A stretch of DNA of 61,872 nucleotides, taken from the NCBI GenBank assembly GCA_947073495.1, contig CAMTMX010000009.1:1-61872 (forward strand), written 5' to 3'. The position numbers were made by a program, and so were the translations under genes. This DNA is from an uncultured Porphyromonadaceae bacterium. GTDB taxonomy: Bacteria; Bacteroidota; Bacteroidia; Bacteroidales; Muribaculaceae. Shown in pieces: positions 25,004 through 34,035 of the stretch. The first letter of the stretch is position 1; each line of letters begins with the position of its first letter. The notes beneath the pieces are model-generated. The model was given only the letters and a program-made list of their open reading frames with translations, was not told the origin of the DNA and did not search any database.

Positions 25004-25924
25004 ATGAAAAAACTGATTTTTACTGTTGCCCTCGCTCTTGCTTCTCTTTCTGCAGGGGCTCAGACATCCTACAGCATGCTACGTTGCGTGCATCCTGACG
25101 ATTTCAAACACTATACCACTGACCAGTTGCGTTCACATTTCGTTATGCCGAAGGTGATGGAGCAGGATAAGGTCAATCTTACCTATTCCATGTATGACCG
25201 CATCATTTTCGGAGGTGTGGTCCCTGTGGCAAAGGTTGTTGAACTTGAGACAATCGACCCTCTGAAGGCTAACTATTTCCTGGAGCGCCGCGAACTCGGT
25301 GTTATCAATATCGGTGGCGACGGGATTGTGAATGTAGACGGCAAGGATTACGAGTTGCACTTCAAGGATGCCCTTTATGTGGGCAGGGGCAATAAGAAAG
25401 TTACGTTCCGCAGCAAGGATGCGTCCAACCCTGCCAAGTTCTATATCAATTCAACTCCCGCACATAAGGAATATAAGACTCAGCTGATCACCATTGACGG
25501 CAGAAAGGGTTCGATCAAGGCTAACTGCATCAAGGCAGGCAGCATGGAGGAGAGCAATGACCGTGTGATCAATCAGCTTATCGTGAGCAATGTGCTTGAG
25601 GAGGGACCCTGCCAGCTCCAGATGGGTCTTACAGAGTTGAAGCCTGGTAGTGTATGGAACACGATGCCGGCTCACACCCACGACCGTCGTGTAGAGGCAT
25701 ATTTTTATTTCAATGTTCCGGAGGGGAATGCAATTTGCCATTTGATGGGTGAGCCGCAGGAAAACCGTCTTGTATGGCTCCACAACGAGCAGGCTGTGAT
25801 GTCGCCCGAATGGAGCATACATGCTGCCGCCGGCACATCCAACTACATGTTCATCTGGGGCATGGGTGGCGAAAACCTCGACTACAACGACATGGACAAG
25901 ATCAAATATCTCGAAATGCGTTAA
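25004..25924 (+). CDS. kduI: 5-dehydro-4-deoxy-D-glucuronate isomerase (KduI) with a signal peptide
   Basis: 306 residues, about 25 longer than cytoplasmic KduI. The addition is a textbook Sec signal, [20 protein letters not shown], cut after AGA or GAQ. The core aligns over its whole length with Kdu[59 protein letters not shown]. Metal ligands are conserved: H224 and H226 in PAHTHDRR, E231, and H273 in WSIHAAAG. The enzyme converts 4-deoxy-L-threo-5-hexosulose uronate (from unsaturated uronides) to 3-deoxy-D-glycero-2,5-hexodiulosonate. Export would place this step in the periplasm. An in-frame Met eight codons upstream (24980) overlaps the EIIC gene and would spoil the signal; 25004, one base after that gene's stop, is the better start. 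Confidence 0.9.
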   Translation: MKKLIFTVALALASLSAGAQTSYSMLRCVHPDDFKHYTTDQLRSHFVMPKVMEQDKVNLTYSMYDRIIFGGVVPVAKVVELETIDPLKANYFLERRELGVINIGGDGIVNVDGKDYELHFKDALYVGRGNKKVTFRSKDASNPAKFYINSTPAHKEYKTQLITIDGRKGSIKANCIKAGSMEESNDRVINQLIVSNVLEEGPCQLQMGLTELKPGSVWNTMPAHTHDRRVEAYFYFNVPEGNAICHLMGEPQENRLVWLHNEQAVMSPEWSIHAAAGTSNYMFIWGMGGENLDYNDMDKIKYLEMR

Positions 25925-25949
25925 TCAAATAATCTCATATATAGGAAAA

Positions 25950-25983
25950 AATAAACGGCAATCCAATCAGGTTGCCGTTTATT
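25950..25983. terminator. Bidirectional terminator between kduI and the GLUG genes
   Basis: AATAAACGGCAA pairs with TTGCCGTTTATT, with A- and T-rich flanks on both sides, between converging genes. Confidence 0.85.
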
Positions 25984-26001
25984 TTATTGATGTTTTAGTT
26001 G

Positions 26002-28938
26002 TTATTTGTAGATGGATTGGAAGGGGCAGTCTCTGAGGTAGGGGAAGCCGTTGTTCATTTTGTCGTTTTCATCGATTGCCCAGTCTTTGTCGAAGCTAAA
26101 GTTATGGAATTTCGACTTATCCTTCTTTTGGCTGTCTTTGAATGACGATGCGCACCATCCTTTGCCTGAGCCTTCAAGGTAATAAAGGTCATGATGATAC
26201 CAGACACCAAGGTCTTTGTGAGTCCCTACGACTCCATTTCCATGATGTACTTTGCCTATGTTGATGCATCTTACAACTTCTGCAAAGTGATCTACAAAGC
26301 CGACTATGCCACCATTGTCTTTATCTTGGTTAGAGGTCACTTCTCCGGTGTTGTAGCAGTCGTGGGTCATATATTTTTCTTCATCATTATACATACCTTC
26401 TTCCTGATAACCCAAGAGCCCTCCAACATGTGAGTGTTTGTTGGCAGATGATATTTTACCTCTGTTGCAACAATAAGCCATTTCCATGTTGCCCAGTATG
26501 GCAACTCCTGTTCCGGATGGATCAATTCCAAGTCTGCCGGCTATGCCACCCACTTTAGAGTTTGCGGATGATGTGATTTCTCCATGGTTCGCACAATGCA
26601 ATACTGACAATACAGCGCTGTTGCCATAGCCTATGATTCCTCCAATATTTCCTTCTTGTGAGCTGGAGATCTTTCCATAGTTTGCGGATTTTTGGATTGT
26701 GTACATGCCGTTGCCTTTAGCAATGTAGCCGATACATCCGGCAACGTCTTTGGTTCCGGTTACATCTCCTATATTTACGGCATACTCTATATAGTGTTCT
26801 TCTTCTTTGCCTATTCGTTCGATATATCCGATAACTCCACCGGTATAATTCATGCCATCAACTTTCCCATAATTCAAGAGATGGTTATAAGTACCTATAT
26901 TGGCTGCAAAACGGCCAATCACACCACCGGTCATATCGCCCAGTGAGTTTTTAATGGCAGTGGTGTTTGACACGCAGTTTTTTAATTCGCCGCGTGACTC
27001 GTTGTGCAAATGTCCTACAATGCCTCCAACACGCTCCTTGCCAAATACCTTGCCGGTGAAGGTCAGATTGCTTATATAGCAGTCCTTTGCATAGCCGATG
27101 ATGCCTCCCATTGATGTTCCGTTGCCGGGATCTTTGCTTCCGGATGACACTGTTCCGGCGAAATCGCCCTTAAAGCTGTCGGGCGAGGGGATCGATGAAA
27201 AATTGATTTCGTTTTCAATGCGTCCGATTATTGTGCTGTGGTCGGAATATCCTACGATGCCACCGACAGCATCCGGACCTGTAATCTGCATGTTAGGATC
27301 AAGGGTGAAATATTTGCATTTAAGGGTGTTGTTTTGATTTTTACCGGCAACGCCTCCGGCGAAATTGGAAGATGCCGTCACATTCACATTGATCATACTT
27401 ACAGACTTTGCCTGTATATCATTTTCAAGGATGCCGAACATTCCGCCTACGTAGCAGCTGCCTTCCACGGCATTATAGCCGTTGTCTACCTGGACAATCC
27501 TGTTGGCATTGTCATGCCCTTCAAGGATAAGATGATTATTGCTATTAATGAAACCGAAGAATCCACCGACATTATCATTGCCTTTCACAAGTGAAGCCGA
27601 TGTGCAGTTCTGAATGCTAAGATCACCGTTCAACTCACAATGTCCGATAAGACCGCCTACACTATTGGCTTTAGTGCGTACTGGCGCCAGAATCTTGACT
27701 CCTCGTATCATGCTTGTGCCTTTTATTTTTGCCTCGCCGATCAGACCTCCACAATTATCACCTTCAGAATAAATCACTTTCAGATCGACATCTTCCTCGG
27801 ATATTGAATGCTGAAGAGTAATGTCTGTCAACTGGCAGGTCACGTTGTAGATTGACCCTGCGATGCCTCCGGTATTTGCTTTTAAAGCATTAATTGTGAA
27901 CAGCGAGGTGTTGAAATCGTCATTGAGATTGGAAAATCCGTCGATATGTAGTTCTCCATCAGTCATGCCGCCGACCACGCCTCCAATATATTCATTGCCA
28001 CTGACATCGGCAAAAAGCCTGCAGTTTTCAAGGATAAGTTTACCGGTTGCATATCCTACGAATCCTCCTATATGAGAACCACAGTTGATTATGCTTCCGT
28101 CTACTGTCACGTTGGATAGCTTGACTGCTTCACGTGTGACGCCTGCGACTGCGCCGCCGTTTGATTTAATGCCGCTCATCCTGGGTTTGATAGTGAGGTC
28201 TTTGATAAAGGCACCGTTGCAGAGTTCTTTGAAAAGACCGATTGAAACATCATCGTCGTCCATCGATCCTATGAATGGAAGGGTGATGCTGTGATGCCCG
28301 CCGTCGTATGTGCCTGCAAACATGTATCCGGCGTAGTAACGTCCCTGATATGCATCGCTGCGCCGGGGTGCCTCGAAATCTGCTGTCTGTTTGAAATAAA
28401 GTCCGGCTCCGTGATTTATGGAATCGCGGCTGAGATCATATTCAAACTGGTTGAAATCATCGGCAGTTTCAATTTCATAGGGTTTCTCCTCTGTCCCGTT
28501 GCCATAGAGACAGTATTCCATGGCGGCGCCGATCAGGAAATGAAACATTTCATCATGGAATGTAGCTTTCAACATGTTGCCCAACGGCTTTCCGTCTGTA
28601 TATATGCCGTTAAGGTCATAATCGCTGTCAGGAATCCGGTCGTTTTTAGGAATCTGCATGCTGCAGGTAATCATATCGCCGTTCTTACTTACCGTCGCGG
28701 GATATTCCCTGACAGTGTTGTCGGAGTGAGACGTGAGACGAATGATCAGATCTGTGGTGGTGTCAGGAATATCCCAATATTTTTTGTCGACAAAGAAGGA
28801 ACTCACTTTGAGGTTGTTCTGTTCTTTTAACGTAGACCCAAGGTCATTGCTCAGTTTGATGATGTCATCGCTGCAACTTGCAAGCAGCAGGACTGTCGCG
28901 GCGAATGTACTCAGGAGTATTTTACATATATTTTTCAT
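26002..28938 (-). CDS. Large GLUG-repeat lipoprotein, downstream member of a pair
   Basis: 978 residues. Signal with lipobox LLLASCSDD. After an N-terminal beta domain (about 25-150) the chain is a run of GLUG-type beta-helix repeats, each near GGIVGY/GGVIGR/GGLIGE with a following strand and turn (for example GGAVAGVTREAVKLSNVTVD, GGIVGYSDHSTI, GGIIGYAKDCYISNLTF, GGIVGHLHNES). About 15 to 20 repeats reach the C-terminus, which ends NNGFPYLRDCPFQ. Such proteins are surface or adhesin-like; no catalytic site is seen. A 23-bp gap from the upstream paralogue suggests one transcript. Confidence 0.85.
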   Translation of the reverse strand: MKNICKILLSTFAATVLLLASCSDDIIKLSNDLGSTLKEQNNLKVSSFFVDKKYWDIPDTTTDLIIRLTSHSDNTVREYPATVSKNGDMITCSMQIPKNDRIPDSDYDLNGIYTDGKPLGNMLKATFHDEMFHFLIGAAMEYCLYGNGTEEKPYEIETADDFNQFEYDLSRDSINHGAGLYFKQTADFEAPRRSDAYQGRYYAGYMFAGTYDGGHHSITLPFIGSMDDDDVSIGLFKELCNGAFIKDLTIKPRMSGIKSNGGAVAGVTREAVKLSNVTVDGSIINCGSHIGGFVGYATGKLILENCRLFADVSGNEYIGGVVGGMTDGELHIDGFSNLNDDFNTSLFTINALKANTGGIAGSIYNVTCQLTDITLQHSISEEDVDLKVIYSEGDNCGGLIGEAKIKGTSMIRGVKILAPVRTKANSVGGLIGHCELNGDLSIQNCTSASLVKGNDNVGGFFGFINSNNHLILEGHDNANRIVQVDNGYNAVEGSCYVGGMFGILENDIQAKSVSMINVNVTASSNFAGGVAGKNQNNTLKCKYFTLDPNMQITGPDAVGGIVGYSDHSTIIGRIENEINFSSIPSPDSFKGDFAGTVSSGSKDPGNGTSMGGIIGYAKDCYISNLTFTGKVFGKERVGGIVGHLHNESRGELKNCVSNTTAIKNSLGDMTGGVIGRFAANIGTYNHLLNYGKVDGMNYTGGVIGYIERIGKEEEHYIEYAVNIGDVTGTKDVAGCIGYIAKGNGMYTIQKSANYGKISSSQEGNIGGIIGYGNSAVLSVLHCANHGEITSSANSKVGGIAGRLGIDPSGTGVAILGNMEMAYCCNRGKISSANKHSHVGGLLGYQEEGMYNDEEKYMTHDCYNTGEVTSNQDKDNGGIVGFVDHFAEVVRCINIGKVHHGNGVVGTHKDLGVWYHHDLYYLEGSGKGWCASSFKDSQKKDKSKFHNFSFDKDWAIDENDKMNNGFPYLRDCPFQSIYK

Positions 28939-28961
28939 AAATATTTTACATAATTAAAAAT

Positions 28962-31928
28962 TTATTCTTCTACTTCTTTCTCCATCTCGGAATGGAATGG
29001 AACAGGGAAATATCCTTCGGTCTCTGTCAGTTGCCATACAGATCCGTTTCCGTTGATGTCCCATCCGGCATAACTGTCTTTGTCTTTCAGTTCATCTATG
29101 TCGAGACCTCTAAGGTTTGATGAATTCCCCGCAGACGTATCCGGGAATAAAGGTAGGTAAAAATATAAAGAATGCCAGTCAGTGAAATCACCTTCACTGT
29201 ACCCATACGGTCTACCCCAGCCATTTCCGATATAAAGCCCTCTTATTAGCTCTGACCTCGAATCTCCTCGTCCCAACAATCCCCCGTTTTTGTCTGAAGA
29301 TCCTACATAAGAACCAAGATTTAGACAGTCTTTGATCACTCCGTATTGCTGCATGTGTCCGACAATGCCACCTACACGGTCGGATCCGTCGGCTTTGACT
29401 TTGCCGATGTTCGTGCATTGGGAGACTATCACGGCATTATTCTGAAAATCGGTGGCACCTTCGATGATGGCATTCGCTCCGCCTACAATAGTGGCGATAG
29501 TGCCGAGCGCAGTCAGGATTATTGCAGTGCTTGTGCCTCCGGTCACAAAGCCGGAAGCAATGGCTGTGGTGGCAGCAACGCAGATACAGGTGCCGGCTAT
29601 TACCTTTTGTACAATTTCTTTTGTGTGTTTCTGTTCTTCAATCTTTTCATACCGCTCCTCCCTATTGTTGTTGATGTTGAAGTTTATAGTTGTGTTGTTT
29701 TCATCAGATGCTTCATAGAAAGAAAGGAGATTGTTGAAATTTGTCATGTATTCTGACATTGCCGCACCATTCAGCTCCGGATACAGGAAATCATGTGCGA
29801 GACCGGCGTTTTCCCTAAGTCTCTTCATCTCAGTTTTTATTGAGGCATCTGTCTCTGTAAATGTTGTCTCAAGAGAAGACTTTAAAAGTTCAGCTTCTTC
29901 TTCCGTCACCATCCCCGCTACGCCTTCTGCCAATATTACAGTATCTGTGATCATGGTGGTCCAATCGAGTGTGGTCTCTACAATATGGAGTACATGGACA
30001 AGTTTCCCGAGAACTTTCGACGCGGCTGACACACCACCTTCGACAGCCTTGCCTGTAATCGCTATGACGGGGCCCATTATTCCGAGCACACATTCCGTTC
30101 CTCCAAGCACACAACCCGCGATATCTGAGAAAGTCCATTCCCTGGGGTCTCCTATCTCTCCGATCAATCCTCCTGTCGGACCTTTGCCGCTGTTCATGAC
30201 ATATCCGGAGTTGAAACAGTAGTTCATCATCGTGTAGTTTCCGCCGATGCCAAGCACGCCTCCCGCATATTTCGCATTTACGTCAAGATCTCCCAAATTC
30301 TGGCATGCAAACACAGCTCCCCACGTGGTGGTGCCTATGATTCCACCTGCACTGTTGAGATCAGCTCCTGACACTTTCCCGATGTTCAGAGCGTTATGCG
30401 CCACAGCTATGGATGAATTTCCCACGATGCCGCCGATAGATGCTCCGGCACCTAAAGCCTTTACATCTCCGGTGTTGTATACGGCATAGCATCCGAACTG
30501 TGCCTCTCCGCATACACCTCCCACTGCCTGCTGCCCTTCGACATAGCCATCGTTTCTGCACGATTTGACAAGCGTGTTGTTGAAAAGAAGCTCTTCAGAC
30601 CCCAGACGGGTGCTTCCGATTATGCCTCCCACGCCGGTGTGCCCTTTCACCTCCCCGCTGTTGGTGGAGGCATAGATGTAAGACACTCCGGTGCCACCGG
30701 CTATACCCCCTGTCCCGAAACCTCCGTTCTCTTTATCAGTCTCCACGTAAGATTGTGCTCCTCTGATCATTCCGGAATTGTTGCATGCTATCACAAATAG
30801 AGAATCAACGGATCCGACCATACCTCCGGCACCTGTATATCCGGATGTTACGGAAGCGACATTTTCACATTTTTGCAGGTATGATTGCGAGTAAAGAGAT
30901 CCGGTGCCGAGAAGTCCTCCGATACCGTATGCCCCTGAGACAGAGGTGCCAAGGTTTGAACAGCTGTCAAGAAGAATCATACCGTAGGTGTCCACATTCC
31001 CGACGAGTCCGCCGACTCCCACACTGCCGTCGCCTGCTGAAACATATCCTCTGTTTGTGGTGCAACTGAAGAGAGCAGTCTGATTACGTTTGTCTCCTGC
31101 AGATACGGCACTTCCTACAATTGAACCTACCGCAAAATTCCCTTCCATGTTTGGATTAGACATGGTGATATTTTTGAAAACTGCTTTTTCGGTGTAGCCA
31201 AACAGACCTATGCCGGCGGAATGGCTGCGTTTTGCCCAAAGATTGCTGATTTTGAATCCTCCTCCGTCGTATATTCCTCTGAATGGATTGTTTGGCAAAT
31301 TGCCGATAGCAAGCCAGCCAAATTCATGATCACTGTCCCATGAAGCTTTGTCCATGTCTATATCCGCAACCTGTTTAAAATGGGTTTTGGGTAGCAGAAG
31401 ATTGTTTTTCAGTTGATCGTTGGCAATGTTGCGTATCCTCTTGAGATGGTCAGAACATGACACGATAAAAGGATCTTCCTCAGTCCCTTGTCCTGACAGT
31501 TTCATAACACGGCTGTAATGGTCGAGCACTCTCGCGGTGTCGACCTCCGATATCGCTATGCGGCATCCAAGCCCGTATTCATTCCATATGGTGTCGCCTT
31601 TGAGTGATATTTCAGGAGTAAGTAGACACAGGAGTCGGTAAACCCCGGCTTTCAGACCGTTTTCAAGCTTAAGTGTAGATTTCCCTCCGTAACGTAGATG
31701 AGAACCTTTCCTTTGGATTATCTCACCGTCTTCGGTGCTGATTTTACAAACGAAATCGGCATCTCTGAAATCTTCGGTTTCCGCCCACAGGGAAATTTCG
31801 TTATTCTCACCAAGATATCGGTCATCCTCTTCAGGATTTGTAGCAGGGACATAAGGCTCATCATTGCATGAGGATACCAGCAATGCACAAAGACCCAGAA
31901 TGATAAAAAAGCAGTTTTTAATATACAT
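28962..31928 (-). CDS. Large GLUG-repeat lipoprotein with an inserted helical, membrane-like segment
   Basis: 988 residues. Signal with lipobox LLVSSCNDE, an N-terminal beta domain like that of its neighbour, and GLUG repeats (GIGLFGYTEKAVFKNITM, GVGGLVGNVDTYGMILLDSC, GIGGLLGTGSLYSQSYLQKC, GVGGIIGSTRLGS). At about residues 590-830 (DNA about 29435-30150) the repeats are interrupted by an alpha-helical insert: hydrophobic helices (ECVLGIMGPVIAITGKAVEG), a long charged stretch with LKSSLETTFTETDASIKTEM, an Asn-rich turn, then a Gly-rich hydrophobic hairpin (VIAGTCICVAATTAIASGFV, TAIILTALGTIATIVGGANA). Repeats then resume (RVGGIVGHMQQYGVIKDCLN). The paralogue at 26002 has no such insert. Function unknown. 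Confidence 0.85.
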   Translation of the reverse strand: MYIKNCFFIILGLCALLVSSCNDEPYVPATNPEEDDRYLGENNEISLWAETEDFRDADFVCKISTEDGEIIQRKGSHLRYGGKSTLKLENGLKAGVYRLLCLLTPEISLKGDTIWNEYGLGCRIAISEVDTARVLDHYSRVMKLSGQGTEEDPFIVSCSDHLKRIRNIANDQLKNNLLLPKTHFKQVADIDMDKASWDSDHEFGWLAIGNLPNNPFRGIYDGGGFKISNLWAKRSHSAGIGLFGYTEKAVFKNITMSNPNMEGNFAVGSIVGSAVSAGDKRNQTALFSCTTNRGYVSAGDGSVGVGGLVGNVDTYGMILLDSCSNLGTSVSGAYGIGGLLGTGSLYSQSYLQKCENVASVTSGYTGAGGMVGSVDSLFVIACNNSGMIRGAQSYVETDKENGGFGTGGIAGGTGVSYIYASTNSGEVKGHTGVGGIIGSTRLGSEELLFNNTLVKSCRNDGYVEGQQAVGGVCGEAQFGCYAVYNTGDVKALGAGASIGGIVGNSSIAVAHNALNIGKVSGADLNSAGGIIGTTTWGAVFACQNLGDLDVNAKYAGGVLGIGGNYTMMNYCFNSGYVMNSGKGPTGGLIGEIGDPREWTFSDIAGCVLGGTECVLGIMGPVIAITGKAVEGGVSAASKVLGKLVHVLHIVETTLDWTTMITDTVILAEGVAGMVTEEEAELLKSSLETTFTETDASIKTEMKRLRENAGLAHDFLYPELNGAAMSEYMTNFNNLLSFYEASDENNTTINFNINNNREERYEKIEEQKHTKEIVQKVIAGTCICVAATTAIASGFVTGGTSTAIILTALGTIATIVGGANAIIEGATDFQNNAVIVSQCTNIGKVKADGSDRVGGIVGHMQQYGVIKDCLNLGSYVGSSDKNGGLLGRGDSRSELIRGLYIGNGWGRPYGYSEGDFTDWHSLYFYLPLFPDTSAGNSSNLRGLDIDELKDKDSYAGWDINGNGSVWQLTETEGYFPVPFHSEMEKEVEE

Positions 31929-31962
31929 GATGTTGAAATTAGTCGCAGTAATTATTCTTCTA

Positions 31963-31970
31963 CAAAATTA
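31963..31970 (-). promoter_or_regulatory. -7 box for the GLUG operon
   Basis: CAAAATTA is TAATTTTG on the minus strand, 34 bp upstream of the start codon at 31928. Confidence 0.5.
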
Positions 31971-32002
31971 CCGGTTTTGAACAATAAGAATGTTTCATAT
32001 AT

Positions 32003-32051
32003 GGAATATGTTGTATCATGTCCGGAATATATCAAATGTTATCAGGAATAT
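32003..32051. repeat. Three GGAATAT direct repeats phased at 21 bp (candidate operator)
   Basis: GGAATAT occurs at 32003-32009, 32024-32030 and 32045-32051, each exactly 21 bp apart (two DNA turns), in the region between the divergent GLUG operon and the AraC-type membrane regulator. The flanking bases after each core share ATAT or ATGT and ATCA words. Direct repeats of this spacing are the usual target form of AraC-family dimers. The rest of the 310-bp gap shows -7 boxes for both sides and no ORF. Confidence 0.6.
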
Positions 32052-32180
32052 ATGCATAAAAATATAATGAAAACTTGTAATCATGATTTTTCCTGTAGTA
32101 ATGGAGTCAATATTTTGTTTATTTCCAATATTGATACATGAAATTTCGCGATTTGGCACACGAATGCCGATTTAAGAACC

Positions 32181-32188
32181 TAATTTTG
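32181..32188 (+). promoter_or_regulatory. -7 box (TAATTTTG) of the TPR-AraC regulator
   Basis: TAATTTTG predicts a start site near 32195. The upstream in-frame ATG at 32197 would then be leaderless, so the ATG at 32239, which begins the signal sequence, is preferred. Confidence 0.55.
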
Positions 32189-32238
32189 CAACAGCAATGG
32201 CTATATTTGTAGCCTATAATCGAATAATACCTTTCAGC

Positions 32239-33963
32239 ATGATTCCTGCAAAGATAAAATTACTACTGATTGCCTTATGTCTTACAGCCTTTGCTGTCTT
32301 GTCTGACAATAAGTCGGATTCGATCAGGCTGGTTCTTCCACATCTGCAAGGGGAGCAAAAGCTATCAGCCCTTAGCTCCTTGAGAAGTCTCGCACACGCC
32401 GGCGATGACATGGAGGAGGAACTAAGATGTATTGATGACTATCTTGAAGAGGCGAGAAGGCAGAAGGATGTAGAATCTATAGGAGATGCCCTTCTCAGTC
32501 GTCTTTATTGCTTTGAAAATTATAATAAGACGGATAGCGTCCGTAAATATCTTGATGATGCCATAGAGGAATTACGCGGTTACAAAGCTTGGGACTGGAT
32601 GTATAACTGTTGGGACGCCGGTGTGCAGCATGACTTGTATAATAACAGGATCGAGCATGCATTGCGAGAATCGATAAAAATGTATGACGATGCAAGAGTA
32701 AACAATTCTAACTATGGAACGGGGATTTCTCTTTATAATCTCGGCACAATATATCAGGCTATAGGAAGAACGGATGATGCAGTCGATGCCTTGAGGGAGA
32801 GTGTCGGCATATTGAAGGGAGAAGACAATGTCACGGTGCTTTTGTCTGCATATAATTACTTGTGTTCAAGCCTTGAAGGGATTGGAGATTATGATGAAAT
32901 TCTGCGTGTCTGTAAAGAATGGAAAGCCGTGATAGATGAATATGAGAGGAAAGCGGAGTCGAAGGGATACACGGTGTCTCTCGGGGGGAAGAGGCTTTAC
33001 AATGAATTGGCGGCATGTGTGGCGGAAATAGGACTGGGAAATCTTAAGGCGGCGCAGGCTCATCTTTCATTGGCTCAGGAATATGCGAAGGGGAGGTCTT
33101 CTTCTGCACAGTATAAGCTGATGCTCACGGAATGTAAGTTTTATACGGCTGTCGGAGATTTTGAAAAGGCGATAGAATTCGGCAAAAAAAATGCGGATAT
33201 GCTTAGGGAACTGGGAGACTCTGTGAGTCTTGCCACTATGCAGACTCAACTTGCCGAGACATATTTCAGGGCACGACGTTTTGAGGATGCCGCCACTGTA
33301 TATCGGGAATTGTTGCCCGATATAGACAGCATGCGGGAGGAGGAGTTATCAAGCCGTCTTGACGAAATGAGGACACTGTATGAAGTTGACACATTAAAAA
33401 TGGAATCTGAAGCAATCCGGATCAAGTTGATTGCTGTAGTGTTGGTTGTAGCCATGCTTCTGATTTTGTTGACAATCACAATAGTTTATATTGTCAAGAT
33501 CAGGAGAAAAAATAAAGTGTTTTATGATATAATACATAAACAGGAAATAAGAGATGACGTGATGAGATGTGTGAAGGAAGAGAAAGGGGATGATCCTGCG
33601 GGAGAGGAAGACAACAGTCTGTTTAATTTGGTTAGGTCTCTAATGGAGAAAGAGGAAATGTATAAAGATCCGACTCTCAACAGGGAATCCCTGGCTTTGG
33701 CGGCAGGTTCCAACACAGTCTATCTTGCGGATGCAATAAAACGCAACACGGGTCAGACGGTCAGTGAATATATCGCCGGTTATCGCCTTGCACATGCAGC
33801 GAGAATGCTTTCGGAAATGCCAAAGGTTGGAATCGGGGAAGTGGAGACTGCCTCAGGATTTAATTCGAGATCAACATTCAGCCGCCTTTTCCGGTTGCAC
33901 TACGGAATGTCGCCGTCGGAATATAGGTCTGTTTCAAGAGGTAAAGACTCATCTACAGAATAA
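32239..33963 (+). CDS. TPR-transmembrane-AraC regulator
   Basis: 574 residues from MIPAKIKLLLIALCLTAFAV (signal or signal anchor). A periplasmic TPR array follows (about 25-370; GISLYNLGTIYQAIGRTDDA, KFYTAVGDFEKAIEFGKKNA), then a transmembrane helix (LIAVVLVVAMLLILLTITIV, about 395-415), a charged linker, and a C-terminal AraC-type double HTH (about 475-565; YLADAIKRNTGQTVSEYIAG, GEVETASGFNSRSTFSRLFR, YGMSPSEYRS). The layout is of a one-protein signal transducer: input outside, DNA-binding inside. It is divergent from the GLUG operon, with phased 21-bp repeats between them, so it is a strong candidate for that operon's activator. Confidence 0.88.
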   Translation: MIPAKIKLLLIALCLTAFAVLSDNKSDSIRLVLPHLQGEQKLSALSSLRSLAHAGDDMEEELRCIDDYLEEARRQKDVESIGDALLSRLYCFENYNKTDSVRKYLDDAIEELRGYKAWDWMYNCWDAGVQHDLYNNRIEHALRESIKMYDDARVNNSNYGTGISLYNLGTIYQAIGRTDDAVDALRESVGILKGEDNVTVLLSAYNYLCSSLEGIGDYDEILRVCKEWKAVIDEYERKAESKGYTVSLGGKRLYNELAACVAEIGLGNLKAAQAHLSLAQEYAKGRSSSAQYKLMLTECKFYTAVGDFEKAIEFGKKNADMLRELGDSVSLATMQTQLAETYFRARRFEDAATVYRELLPDIDSMREEELSSRLDEMRTLYEVDTLKMESEAIRIKLIAVVLVVAMLLILLTITIVYIVKIRRKNKVFYDIIHKQEIRDDVMRCVKEEKGDDPAGEEDNSLFNLVRSLMEKEEMYKDPTLNRESLALAAGSNTVYLADAIKRNTGQTVSEYIAGYRLAHAARMLSEMPKVGIGEVETASGFNSRSTFSRLFRLHYGMSPSEYRSVSRGKDSSTE

Positions 33964-33975
33964 TTTCGTTCTCTA

Positions 33976-34022
33976 ATGCAAGACACCGCCACAACTGCTG
34001 CAGTTGTGGCGGTGTCTTGCAT
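33976..34022. terminator. Perfect 22-bp stem-loop between regulator and purC
   Basis: ATGCAAGACACCGCCACAAC plus TG pairs perfectly with its inverted copy around a 3-nt CTG loop, between converging genes. There is no long U-tract, but the stem is very stable in both directions. Confidence 0.75.
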
Positions 34023-34035
34023 TCTGAGGGGTTGA

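Noticed and set aside
26002..31928. Tandem DNA repeats in the GLUG genes
   Set aside because: The periodicity is at protein level (GGIVG-type motifs) with diverged DNA; not a separate repeat feature.
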